NCBI GenBank assembly: GCA_937873135.1
Contig: CALMVQ010000296.1
Location: 1 to 44,492, forward strand
DNA: 44,492 bases
Direction: 5' to 3'
Origin: an uncultured Scytonema sp.
GTDB lineage: Bacteria; Cyanobacteriota; Cyanobacteriia; Cyanobacteriales; Nostocaceae
The stretch's first letter is position 1; each line of letters starts with the position of its first letter. Below, piece after piece: positions 33,981 through 42,583 of this stretch. The position numbers and the translations under genes are program-made. A model generated the notes under the pieces. That model ran no database searches and was not told the DNA's origin. It was given only the letters and a program-made list of their open reading frames with translations.

Positions 33981-35350
33981 TGACGGTAGAAGGCAAACGA
34001 GTAGTTGATGAACTTGGTCATGTGTATGAATTGGAAAAAAAATTAGGTAGCGGAGGACAAGGAACTGTCTTTGCTGTCAAAGGCGGCAAATTGGCAGTAA
34101 AAATTCTGAGTGATCGCTCTCGTCGGGACTACCTAAGACTACAACTAAGACAAGTGCGGATGCTATTTGATCTAGGGGGACTTCCGATAGCCACTCCCAA
34201 AGAAATGTTAAAGCCGCCGCGCCTTGGCTATGTGATGGAACTACTTACTGGCATGGTTCCCTTAAGTAATCTCATCAATGTCCCTAAGAATATAAATTGC
34301 TTAGTCGAATGGTATTTAGAAGGTGGAGGACTTCGCCGTCGCCTACTGCTGCTAGCACATTGCTCGGAAACTTTATCTCAGTTACACGGAAAAGGGCTTG
34401 TTTATACTGACCCTTCACCTGATAACATTTTTGTTTCTGCTGATGTTGATGCCCATGAAATTTGGTTGATTGATGCTGACAATCTTCACTATGAAAGCTC
34501 TGCATCTTCAATAAATTGTTATACTCCAGGATGGGGCGCACCTGAATTAGTTATGGAAAAGTCTGGAGCAAATACCCTCACTGATGCTCATGCTTTTGCA
34601 GTTATAGCATTTAAAACGTTATGTCTTGTTCACCCATTGATGGGGGATATGGTGAATGATGGGGAACCGGAACTGGAGACGCAAGCTGAGATAGGAAATT
34701 TACCTTGGATTGATGACCCTGAAGATACTATAAACTCAACAAATCAAGGTTTTCCGCGAAATATTGTCCTTTCTCCTGGTTTGAGTAAATTGTGTCAGCG
34801 TAGTTTCAAAGCAGGTCTTAAAGAACCAAAACAAAGACCGGGTATTGCACAATGGACTGAAAAATTGTATTCAGCAGCAGATGTCACTATACATTGTCCA
34901 GAATGCAATAGCACCTACTATGCAAATCAGAGATTCTGCCCTTGGTGTAAGCATCCTCGACCTACTTTTGTTCTCATCAAAATACAACGTTGGGAACCAC
35001 TAGCAGGGCGTTTTAAAGAACAGGAAGCGTTACAGGTAGTTGCTTTAACGTCTTCTGAACCCTTAATTTTGACAAGTCGCATTGTTAGTGGCAGAACAGG
35101 TATAGATAGCCACAATCCTAATATTGAGCTTATTTTGGAAGGAGAAAATATTAAAGTACGCAGTCTTAATGGTCAATGTTTCTGGTTGACATCTGAGGGA
35201 CGTCCAAGAGTAGAGACAGAAATACGGGATAGATGGCTTCGCTTTCCTGCTCAACCAGGACAATATGGCTCCTGGCTGTTGCATTTTGGCAATCTTGATT
35301 ACTCGCATCGTCTGGCTACTTTCAATCTGGTGCGAGGAGCAAATGTATGA
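33980..35350 (+). CDS. Divergent Ser/Thr protein kinase with zinc ribbon and C-terminal beta domain
   Basis: 456 residues. The kinase domain (about 10-295) has the Gly loop GSGGQGTVF (23-31), the VAIK-like lysine K41 (LAVKIL), a catalytic loop VYTDPSPDNIF with D144 in place of the usual HRD, and the metal site DAD (D165) replacing DFG. A zinc ribbon CPEC...CPWC follows at 306-324. The last 120 residues, rich in beta strands (GRTGIDSHNPNIELILEGEN), look like a phosphopeptide- or protein-binding module, possibly FHA-like. Gene order and overlaps with PP2C and the large NTPase suggest that it phosphorylates components of the same operon. Confidence 0.88.
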   Translation: MTVEGKRVVDELGHVYELEKKLGSGGQGTVFAVKGGKLAVKILSDRSRRDYLRLQLRQVRMLFDLGGLPIATPKEMLKPPRLGYVMELLTGMVPLSNLINVPKNINCLVEWYLEGGGLRRRLLLLAHCSETLSQLHGKGLVYTDPSPDNIFVSADVDAHEIWLIDADNLHYESSASSINCYTPGWGAPELVMEKSGANTLTDAHAFAVIAFKTLCLVHPLMGDMVNDGEPELETQAEIGNLPWIDDPEDTINSTNQGFPRNIVLSPGLSKLCQRSFKAGLKEPKQRPGIAQWTEKLYSAADVTIHCPECNSTYYANQRFCPWCKHPRPTFVLIKIQRWEPLAGRFKEQEALQVVALTSSEPLILTSRIVSGRTGIDSHNPNIELILEGENIKVRSLNGQCFWLTSEGRPRVETEIRDRWLRFPAQPGQYGSWLLHFGNLDYSHRLATFNLVRGANV

Positions 35351-38223
35351 GAGTAAGTGATATTCAAAGCGGAAGAGTTTACACCGTAGAGGTTGAGCGA
35401 GGCTCGCGCACTCCTTTTGAAGGTCGAAATGTATTAGCTGTTAAGAACGAAGTTTTTTTATATAAATTAGAAATTACTGGTGAAATTCTCCTGCGTCACG
35501 CTACAGAAGATGCTTGGGATATTCGGGGAACTGACACAAAAAATAAAAATATTTTGGAAGAAGTTATAGAGCGGAATCTACCGCGTCTATGTTGGGTGGT
35601 TTCAGTACGTCCCAAAAAATTTCCAGAAATCTTGATTGTGCAGGTGCATGAATTTCCTCAAAGATATCAATTTCCTGATGATATTCAGATAGGTATCGAT
35701 GAAAAAATTATTGAAGATATCCATGAAAAACATCTTCGCAATAACGCACCTGTTGAAAAAATAATTGAATGGCTAACTGGAGAATTTTTGCTGCCTACAG
35801 TGACTGAGGGTGATGCTAGACGGGTTCTTCTTCAGGCAGGTACAAGTTACCAAAACGGAATAGAAAATACATTTCGTTTGTGTGGTAAAGAAAGGGCTAT
35901 TAATGTCCGTCGTAACCGAGATGACAAGCTGATTGTTGACAAAATAGAGAAGGCACGCCAACCTAAGGATTACGATGAACAACGTCCCGTTGTGCTAATT
36001 GAAGCACAATTATCTTTCTGCGATATTTCACTAGCAGTTACTTTACCAAAATCTGCCCGCACAGAACTTGATTTTATAGTTGAAAAGTCTCACAGTTATC
36101 TAGCACTATGGAAAGAGTACAACCGCCTTGAACAAGAAAGTATTCTCCAGAAAGCTCAACAATTTGGATGGGTGCGATACGATTATCAAGAAATGCTGCA
36201 TAATGGCGCTCGCCGATTTCGTTTGCTGCGGGAGGACAATCTAGAAGAAAGGCTGAAAAGGCTTGTCGATTCAAAAGAGGTTTCACTGGAAGCAAGCCAG
36301 CAGCAACCAGATTTTAGCCCGAGAGAAGGCAGTAAAACTGTTACTAAATCATTTTTTGGACAGATAGAATATCTAAATTTATACAGTTTCACAATTGATA
36401 TTCGTCCCTCAAATCCAGATGAAGATTTTTCTCCTCCTCCAAAAGGTTTTTTGTTCATTTGCCTATCTGGAGATAGAATCCGTTTGGCACGTCGTCAAAA
36501 GGCTGAAGAACGCATCAGAAATGCCATTTGTCCAATGCCACAGCTAGGGTTAATTTTAGAAAATCAGCGTGTCCCCACACGCCGTACTAATCCGCAAAAA
36601 CCTTTATCAAAAGACAGCAAAAAAGTTTTTAATGGTTGTCCCACTCTCCGTCAAGAAGAAGCTTTGAAAGTAGCTCTCAATACACCGGATATCGCTCTGA
36701 TTCAAGGACCGCCAGGAACGGGAAAAACTAAGGTAATTACTGCGTTACAGGTTAGATTAGCAGAAATTAGTGAGAATTCTGGTACGAGTTTATCCCATCG
36801 GTTGTTGTTGACAAGCTACCAGCACGATGCAGTGGAAAACGCAGCAGAGAGAACTGTTGTTTTCGGACTTCCCGCAGTGCGGATAGGCGGGAAAGCTTCA
36901 TCTAATGAAGCACCAGATAACCTAGATCGGTGGCGGCGATCACGCATAGATGCTCTAGAAGCGAAACTTGCCGCTTTGCCAGAGTTACCTGAGAATGCCA
37001 GCTTGCGGCAAGTGCAGAATCTTGTAGCCAGTTATATCCTCACTCCTGGGAACAGACAACAGACAGTAGCACTGATAAATCAGATATTTGAACTCACCAA
37101 AGGCAAGATAAAGGGTGAGTTGAGCAATCGCTTGTGGGAATATAGCAACCGACTCTCCAGGGGACAAAACCTTCAAAACATCGAGAGGGATGAAGAACGA
37201 GAGTTAGCACTAAAAGCAGTAAACTCGATTAGAACTGACCCTGTAGCTTTCTGTGATGATGGTCCGATGACGGCGATGAAAGCACTTCGCCGTCTGGAGT
37301 CCTTGCAGGTACTAAAGACTTCTGAGCGCCAACTGTTGCAAAATGCTGCTGAGTGGATGGATGAAGAAGCGCCACCGTTTTTACCGGAATTGGCATTACT
37401 GCGCGATCGCCAAGATCTCATCGGTTACTACAACGCTTTTGAAGGTAGATTCTACGAATCAGATTTTCTCAAAGCTATCTACGAAGCTCAGTGTGCTGCT
37501 AACCGAGAACGGATTTATATCATTATTCTTGATGAAATGAACCTTTCTCGACCTGAGCAATACTTTGCTGATTTCCTTTCCAAGCTAGAACAAGATTCTC
37601 CCACAATCGGTTTAACAACTGATTTAGATAAACCATCTCCTAAATTATTTCAAAATGGGAACATACTCCCTATTCCCCCTAATGTCTGGTTTGTAGGTAC
37701 TGCTAACCAAGATGAAACAACTTTGGAATTGGCTGATAAAACCTATGACCGCTCCCATATCATGGAAGTACAACGCAACCGTGAAAGTTTTGATATCCCA
37801 GTACGACCAGACGCAAGGTATCCTATCTCTTATCAAGCCTTGATGAAGTCTTTCAAAAATGCACAGAGACAGTATGTAGATAAGGCTTATGAGGCTTATC
37901 AATTTTTGAATCAAACCTTAGCCGACTTTCTAGAACGCCGATTTAAAGTAGATTGGGGAAATCGATTAGAACGGCAGATCAAAGATTTTGTGCCTGTGGT
38001 GATTGCTGCTGGGGGTTCATTGGGTGAAGCTACTGATCATATTCTGGCGACTAAAATTTTGCGGAAGATACGCGATCGCCACGACACCCCTACCAGCGAT
38101 TTAAGACAGCTTAAGGACGATCTACTGCAATACTGGTTAATGCTTGATGAACAAACCGAACCCGAACAATCACTCTTCATTATTGACACACAAATCCGGC
38201 GATTGGAACCAGGAGAAGATTAA
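35347..38223 (+). CDS. Chimeric NTPase: SF1 helicase front half joined to McrB AAA+ back half
   Basis: 958 residues, start ATG overlapping the kinase stop. Residues 1-430 are an N-terminal region without named domains. Then come SF1 (UPF1/DNA2-like, AAA_11) motifs: Q motif CPTLRQEEAL, Walker A GPPGTGKT (454-461) and motif Ia LLTSYQHDAVENAA. No helicase motif II (DEAS/DEAD-like) or motifs III-VI follow. From about residue 686 the sequence is McrB-like instead: DRQDLIGYYN, Walker B IILDEMNLSRPEQYFADFL (DEMN 729-732) and sensor 1 WFVGTANQDETT, then YDRSHIMEV. No McrB Walker A is present. A HIP1 octamer (37403-37410) lies at the switch. I infer an in-frame deletion that fused two neighbouring genes. 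Activity is doubtful. Confidence 0.85.
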   Translation: MRVSDIQSGRVYTVEVERGSRTPFEGRNVLAVKNEVFLYKLEITGEILLRHATEDAWDIRGTDTKNKNILEEVIERNLPRLCWVVSVRPKKFPEILIVQVHEFPQRYQFPDDIQIGIDEKIIEDIHEKHLRNNAPVEKIIEWLTGEFLLPTVTEGDARRVLLQAGTSYQNGIENTFRLCGKERAINVRRNRDDKLIVDKIEKARQPKDYDEQRPVVLIEAQLSFCDISLAVTLPKSARTELDFIVEKSHSYLALWKEYNRLEQESILQKAQQFGWVRYDYQEMLHNGARRFRLLREDNLEERLKRLVDSKEVSLEASQQQPDFSPREGSKTVTKSFFGQIEYLNLYSFTIDIRPSNPDEDFSPPPKGFLFICLSGDRIRLARRQKAEERIRNAICPMPQLGLILENQRVPTRRTNPQKPLSKDSKKVFNGCPTLRQEEALKVALNTPDIALIQGPPGTGKTKVITALQVRLAEISENSGTSLSHRLLLTSYQHDAVENAAERTVVFGLPAVRIGGKASSNEAPDNLDRWRRSRIDALEAKLAALPELPENASLRQVQNLVASYILTPGNRQQTVALINQIFELTKGKIKGELSNRLWEYSNRLSRGQNLQNIERDEERELALKAVNSIRTDPVAFCDDGPMTAMKALRRLESLQVLKTSERQLLQNAAEWMDEEAPPFLPELALLRDRQDLIGYYNAFEGRFYESDFLKAIYEAQCAANRERIYIIILDEMNLSRPEQYFADFLSKLEQDSPTIGLTTDLDKPSPKLFQNGNILPIPPNVWFVGTANQDETTLELADKTYDRSHIMEVQRNRESFDIPVRPDARYPISYQALMKSFKNAQRQYVDKAYEAYQFLNQTLADFLERRFKVDWGNRLERQIKDFVPVVIAAGGSLGEATDHILATKILRKIRDRHDTPTSDLRQLKDDLLQYWLMLDEQTEPEQSLFIIDTQIRRLEPGED

Positions 38224-38225
38224 CT

Positions 38226-40184
38226 ATGCAGTTTTTTAATCGCCTTACAGGAAGTATTACAGATGAACTTCCCGACCAAGTTATTCTGGGTCAATGGCAA
38301 GTTCTTACAGATTCACAAAGGGTGCTTATTAATACCGTAGAATTGAATCTCAATTCCAGAGAATATATTTTTCCAGACTCCGGACATCGTTTGTCATTGC
38401 GTTCTTTTGATCGTACATTACGCTGCGAAAAACAGTTTCCTCTCTGGCAACTTCCTTCAAATATACTATCTGAAAGTTTGCGTTTTTTTGAGCGCGAGCT
38501 ACAAAAGTTAGTATCTAACTCAGCCACTTGGATAGACTGGGTTAAAATACCGCCTCTAGTACCAGAAATAGAGCAGAAGATTAATATCCAGCCGCTAGAG
38601 GTAATAACAAAGCAAAACTTGGGACACATTGAGGAAGTTTGCCATCGTCCCCGAACTTACCTCAAACTGGAAACTGAAAGATTGCCAGTATCTCGCGCTC
38701 AACGCATCTCCCCCCATGCAGCTTCCATTCTGGCTGCACATACAGAAGATTGGCAACGACGTACTTTTCGCTCCGTTGTGCCTAAGCGAGTTCTTTGCAT
38801 GGTAAGAGAAGAGTTATGGGATATTTACGAGAATAAAGTTACCGTCCGGCTGATTGACAACTTATTAGAATATATACGCCAGCACCTTCAGCAGGTGCAA
38901 ACTCTCAAACGACAACTTGAGGAAACCGAATACTTATCTGGAACAACCGGCGATATTCACTGGCGAAACCAGCAACGTATTTATACATTGTGGGGAAATC
39001 ATTTTGATGCGGCAACAGCAGTCACAACAGCAGAAGTAACCTTGCGAGAGTTGCAGCAATTACAGTATAAATTGCGGAGTTTGATAGACACAGATTTATA
39101 TAAAGCTATTGGGCTACGTGCTGCGGTGGGAACGACTCTCAAAAGGACAAACATTTTAGTCAATGACCAGCACTATCGTTATGTAGATTTATTGTGGAGA
39201 GAATGGAGTCGTTGTCAGAGTGGACAGGCTAAAAACTCTCGCCAAGTATTCGAGGATAATCAAGAGCTTTTTCGCGGGTTTGAATCCTTTTGTCTGCTAT
39301 TAATAGGACTGGCTTTGACAGGAAGCGGTAATGATGATGACAAAGGATTGGGTTTTCAGGCGATCGCCAATCTAATTCCTACACGCGGCAGTCACCCCAT
39401 CCAATTTCACGGGGCATTAGGTGAAGTATGCCTAACCTGGCAAGAGGATGGTTCGTTTTTACTCCAGTCAGATGTAACTAAAAACTTGCGATTTATCCCC
39501 ATCATAGCACCTCTCACTGCTACTCATGATTCAGAGATAATTGCATCCATCCTCGAAACATTTTCTGATAGCCTGATACCCGACACTGAAAATCAAACTG
39601 TTATTCTCTATCCAGGGACAGAAGAGGAGAGACAGAAACTACCACTCTTCCTTCAAAGAAAGATAAATACGTTAGGAAATGACCACCTTCCTGAAGACTT
39701 AGCTATGGCAATTCTACCAGTAAGTCCAGTTGATATTATTAGTGTTGAGAGGGTTGCTCGTGCAATTCAATGGTGGCTAAATGGTCAGCGTTATCAATCT
39801 TACCCACCGATCCAAATAAATATGACCTTACAAGTATGCCCAGTTTGCCATTCTACAGGTAGTTTGATGCCACTAGATAATCAAAGTTTTCGCTGCGAAT
39901 GCAGTGAATGTGGTAGCTCTTGGGGAACTCGAACTTGTGGTAGCTGTGGTAGGAAGTATCCCTTCATTCAGTTAGCAGGAATAGAGAGTCATATGCGTCA
40001 ACCTAGTTGGATTGATCGCACTCTAGGTAGAGATGTACTTGCTATTCCTTGCTGGAAGGAAAACAACAACGCTACTTTTATCTGTTCATTTTGTGGAACA
40101 TGTAGTCAAGCACAACAAGTTTCCTCCGAAGCATGTATTCGATGTGGAGAATCCCATTCCTTGTCAATCGGAAGTCATCTTTGA
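38226..40184 (+). CDS. DUF2357-like (McrC-associated) protein with C-terminal zinc ribbons
   Basis: 652 residues, starting two bases after the chimeric NTPase stop. The middle (about 135-300) resembles DUF2357, a domain associated with McrB-type ATPases: RPRTYLKLETERLPVSRAQR, EDWQRRTFRSVVPKRVL and DIYENKVTVRLIDNLLEYIR. No PD-(D/E)XK nuclease motif is obvious. Residues 538-650 carry several CXXC pairs (CPVC, CECSEC, CGSC, CSFC, CIRC), enough for two or three zinc ribbons that may bind DNA or RNA. By analogy with McrBC it would be the DNA-recognising or effector partner of the AAA+ protein; this is inference. Confidence 0.75.
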   Translation: MQFFNRLTGSITDELPDQVILGQWQVLTDSQRVLINTVELNLNSREYIFPDSGHRLSLRSFDRTLRCEKQFPLWQLPSNILSESLRFFERELQKLVSNSATWIDWVKIPPLVPEIEQKINIQPLEVITKQNLGHIEEVCHRPRTYLKLETERLPVSRAQRISPHAASILAAHTEDWQRRTFRSVVPKRVLCMVREELWDIYENKVTVRLIDNLLEYIRQHLQQVQTLKRQLEETEYLSGTTGDIHWRNQQRIYTLWGNHFDAATAVTTAEVTLRELQQLQYKLRSLIDTDLYKAIGLRAAVGTTLKRTNILVNDQHYRYVDLLWREWSRCQSGQAKNSRQVFEDNQELFRGFESFCLLLIGLALTGSGNDDDKGLGFQAIANLIPTRGSHPIQFHGALGEVCLTWQEDGSFLLQSDVTKNLRFIPIIAPLTATHDSEIIASILETFSDSLIPDTENQTVILYPGTEEERQKLPLFLQRKINTLGNDHLPEDLAMAILPVSPVDIISVERVARAIQWWLNGQRYQSYPPIQINMTLQVCPVCHSTGSLMPLDNQSFRCECSECGSSWGTRTCGSCGRKYPFIQLAGIESHMRQPSWIDRTLGRDVLAIPCWKENNNATFICSFCGTCSQAQQVSSEACIRCGESHSLSIGSHL

Positions 40185-40199
40185 ATATTCAATTGTTTG

Positions 40200-40302
40200 C
40201 TACTTGAGTGCATCTGGATCTACACCCAAGGCAAGTAATTGTTCCCGCAACCGATTATTCTCCTGTTCTAATGTTTCCGCATGTTGACGTTCGGCTTCGG
40301 CG
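40200..40302 (-). pseudogene. 3' remnant of an Uma2 gene
   Basis: On the minus strand this encodes AEAERQHAETLEQENNRLRE and then QLLALGVDPDALK with a stop, nearly identical to the end of the complete Uma2 gene at 41349-42173 (QLLALGVNSDALN). The upstream part is gone. It is joined to a repeat (40302-40326) also found at 31694-31718. It appears to be a duplicated gene end left beside the operon. Confidence 0.82.
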
Positions 40303-40398
40303 CGTTGCAAAAACGCCGTAAACATCGAATTTACAATATTGCTGTACCTCCGCTAAAATATAGAAGTATAAACGGAAATAACTGCTTGCCGTTTTGCT

Positions 40399-40818
40399 AT
40401 GCCCGCTAAAGATTTGTATCATGATACCGTTGTCCAAGCCCTGATTACAGATGGCTGGGAAATTACTGATGACCCCTTTGTTTTATCTTATGGGGGTCGA
40501 GAACTTTATGTCGATCTGGGGGCAGAAAAGAGGGCGATCGCCGCGCAAAAGGGCAATCAGAAAATAGCCATTGAGATTAAGAGCTTTTTAAAGCCCTCTC
40601 CAGTTCGCGATTTAGAAGAAGCGGTAGGGCAATACGGTGTTTATCAAAGTATTCTGACAGAAATCTCACCAGAACGAATACTTTACTTAGCCGTTCCCAA
40701 ACGCTCCTATGAAACTATTTTTACCGAAAAACTCGGACAGCTAATCATAAAAAGCCTACAAATTAAACTCTTGGTATTTGATGAGGAACAACAGAGGATT
40801 GTGCAATGGATACCTTAG
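40399..40818 (+). CDS. xisH: XisH family protein
   Basis: 139 residues, MPAKDLYHDTVVQALITDGW onward. XisH was named in Anabaena as a factor needed with XisF and XisI for excision of the fdxN element during heterocyst differentiation. Homologues are scattered through cyanobacteria away from that element. The PD-(D/E)XK-like core is visible: LYVDLGAEKRAIAAQ, KIAIEIKSFLKPSPVRDLEE and YGVYQSILTE. The gene overlaps xisI by 13 bases. No excision element or XisF-like recombinase is seen here. Confidence 0.93.
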   Translation: MPAKDLYHDTVVQALITDGWEITDDPFVLSYGGRELYVDLGAEKRAIAAQKGNQKIAIEIKSFLKPSPVRDLEEAVGQYGVYQSILTEISPERILYLAVPKRSYETIFTEKLGQLIIKSLQIKLLVFDEEQQRIVQWIP

Positions 40819-41141
40819 AACGCTATCGCCAGATAGTCTGCCAGTTAATTGATGAGTATGCTTCGTACAAACCTTCTCATGGTGAGATTGAGACCGAAGC
40901 AATTATCGACCCCCAAAGAGATCATTATGAAGTAATGCACGTAGGCTGGGATGGGCAACGTCGGGTACATGGTTCAGTAGTCCATATTGATATCATCGAA
41001 GGGAAAATCTGGATTCAACATGATGGTACTAATCGTCCAGTAGCTGAGGAGTTGTTGGAAGCAGGAGTTCCTAGAGAGGATATTATCTTGGGCTTTCATC
41101 CAGTTCAAGTTCGTCAGTATACCGATTTTGGCGTGGCATAA
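40806..41141 (+). CDS. xisI: XisI family protein
   Basis: 111 residues, MDTLERYRQIVCQLIDEYAS onward, with the family's HYEVMHVGWDGQRRVHGSVV, HIDIIEGKIWIQHDGT and DIILGFHPVQVRQYT. XisI partners XisH; in Anabaena both control fdxN-element excision, but the molecular function of such orphan pairs is unknown. The overlapping start inside xisH indicates coupled translation. Confidence 0.93.
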   Translation: MDTLERYRQIVCQLIDEYASYKPSHGEIETEAIIDPQRDHYEVMHVGWDGQRRVHGSVVHIDIIEGKIWIQHDGTNRPVAEELLEAGVPREDIILGFHPVQVRQYTDFGVA

Positions 41142-41348
41142 ATGAAAGAGTTTCCCTAGAGTAATTTATTGATTAGATACTAATGCTTGCTAGCAAGGAA
41201 AGTGTTGGGAGTTTACTGTTTAAGCATAGTAGCTAAAATACCTAGAATTTTATCTACTGGTGGGAGCAAGTAAACTTTTGGGTCTATTGTTATTAGGATT
41301 TTTAATATTTTTACCTTCTACCTTTCTTTGTAAACACACAATTGTTTG

Positions 41349-42173
41349 CTAGTTGAGTGCATCTGAATTTACACCTAAGGCAAGTAATTGTTCGCGCAAC
41401 CGCGCATTTTCTTGTTCTGCGGCTTCAGCACGTTGACTTTCAGCTTCAGCACGTTGACTTTCGGCTTCGGCACGTTGACTTTCAGCTTCGGCACGTAGGC
41501 TTTCGGCTTCGGCACGTAGGCTTTCGGCTTCGGCACGTTCATTTCCTGTAGGTAATAAATTCCCAAGTGAATCCCACCATCGCAGCCAAGGTATCTCTTC
41601 AAGTGTGATAAAATAGCCTCTCCAAATACCTAATTCTACGCCCATTGGCTCAATTGGATAATGTCCTCTACTATTGGGACTCATTTTTTCATATCGTCCA
41701 CCAACTAATTGGTAAACTTCTACTGACGCTTTTTTAACTTCATATATTCCGTAGTAAGGTGCATGAATGACATTTTCATAGATCCAAAACTTGCCTTCGT
41801 AGGGGGTCCGCTCACGTTCTTCTTCCCCATCACCACTAACAAATTCCAACACAATCAGCGGTGCGAGCAGCTCTTTCCATAGAACATAAGAATGTCGGAG
41901 TTCTCCGTTGAGGGTAGGTGGTACATTTGGCACATAAAACCAGTCGGGTGCTTCAGCTCCGCGTTCTGTTGGTTCTGTCAATCGCCAGTAAATACCGCAG
42001 TCTTGTCCAATGCAGTATTGCCCATCTGGATGAATTTCTTGTAACCGTGGCACAATAGAGTCTGTGAGTAAAATACTTTGAGGATGTTCTTGAAAATTTT
42101 TCACAAATGTGCCATCGGAGTCGGGAAGCTGGGTGTGATCTGGCAGGGATAAGCTTTTGGCTTCAATAACCAT
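41349..42173 (-). CDS. Uma2-family protein with heptad coiled-coil tail
   Basis: 274 residues. An Uma2 (DUF820) core occupies about 1-210, with APDWFYVPNVPP (PD motif), LLAPLIVLEFVSGDGEEERE (E-x-V) and YEGKFWIYENVIHAPYYGIY. The tail is a coiled coil of five 7-residue units RAEAESL/RAEAESQ plus a degenerate one, encoded by 21-bp tandem repeats (about 41424-41541), ending NARLREQLLALGVNSDALN. The tail may mediate oligomerisation, and the repeat number is likely to vary. The start at 42173 is ATG. Confidence 0.88.
   Translation of the reverse strand: MVIEAKSLSLPDHTQLPDSDGTFVKNFQEHPQSILLTDSIVPRLQEIHPDGQYCIGQDCGIYWRLTEPTERGAEAPDWFYVPNVPPTLNGELRHSYVLWKELLAPLIVLEFVSGDGEEERERTPYEGKFWIYENVIHAPYYGIYEVKKASVEVYQLVGGRYEKMSPNSRGHYPIEPMGVELGIWRGYFITLEEIPWLRWWDSLGNLLPTGNERAEAESLRAEAESLRAEAESQRAEAESQRAEAESQRAEAAEQENARLREQLLALGVNSDALN
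41424..41541 (-). repeat. 21-bp tandem repeats encoding RAEAES(L/Q)
   Basis: Five near-identical 21-bp units (plus-strand TTCGGCTTCGGCACGTAGGC and variants) in frame within the Uma2 gene. Each adds one heptad to the coiled coil. Confidence 0.88.
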
Positions 42174-42297
42174 CGTATTACCTCAGACGATTTTGGATTT
42201 TGAATTCAAACGGTTTATTCAGCAAGCTTTTTCATCTTATGACCTTCAATAGTATATTTATACTACAGTAAGCGCAACTCTATGCTCGCATCTTTGC

Positions 42298-42362
42298 GCC
42301 GCAGTTATCCGAGTCGCTCCATTAAACACTTAGCAATACGTCGTGCTGCACCTGGTTTACCC
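42298..42362 (-). pseudogene. Duplicated 3' end of the LpxB-related gene
   Basis: The minus strand reads MGKPGAARRIAKCLMERLG and a stop, corresponding to MGKPGAARRIAECFMKQLGNE at the end of the gene at 42584-43969. About 85 percent of the residues agree. The copy is cut off immediately upstream by an inverted-repeat element. Confidence 0.85.
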
Positions 42363-42366
42363 ATTT

Positions 42367-42498
42367 ATATCATGTTCGGTAAATGAGTTATAAATAACAG
42401 ATAGGTTCGTAGTTGCGCTAAAGCGCAACTACGACTTTTAAGAGCGCTAAAGCGCAACTACAAACATTATTACAAGTGATCAACTGAACATGATATGA
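42367..42498. mobile_element. About 130-bp MITE-like element with ATATCATGTTC ends
   Basis: ATATCATGTTCGGT (about 42367-42380) is inverted to ACTGAACATGATAT (about 42484-42497). The interior holds two copies of GCGCTAAAGCGCAACTAC, the same repeat present in the element at 16584-16710. No coding content. Confidence 0.7.
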
Positions 42499-42583
42499 GC
42501 CTCACTCGCTCGTTGCAAAGGATAAGTCCTGTGAAATCTGCTATATCAGTTCTACAGATAACACATCCGTTACATCTGCTACA

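Larger units (their letters stand above)
42174..42583. other. Region with duplicated lpxB-like gene end and a small element
   Basis: No complete gene. It contains the duplicated 3' end at 42298-42362, the inverted-repeat element at 42367-42498, and unassigned AT-rich sequence on both sides. Confidence 0.65.

Noticed and set aside
40399-41141. A DNA-excision element like the fdxN element next to xisH-xisI
   Set aside because: No serine recombinase (XisF-like), no interrupted nitrogen-fixation gene and no matching short direct repeats at likely borders were seen; orphan xisHI pairs are common.
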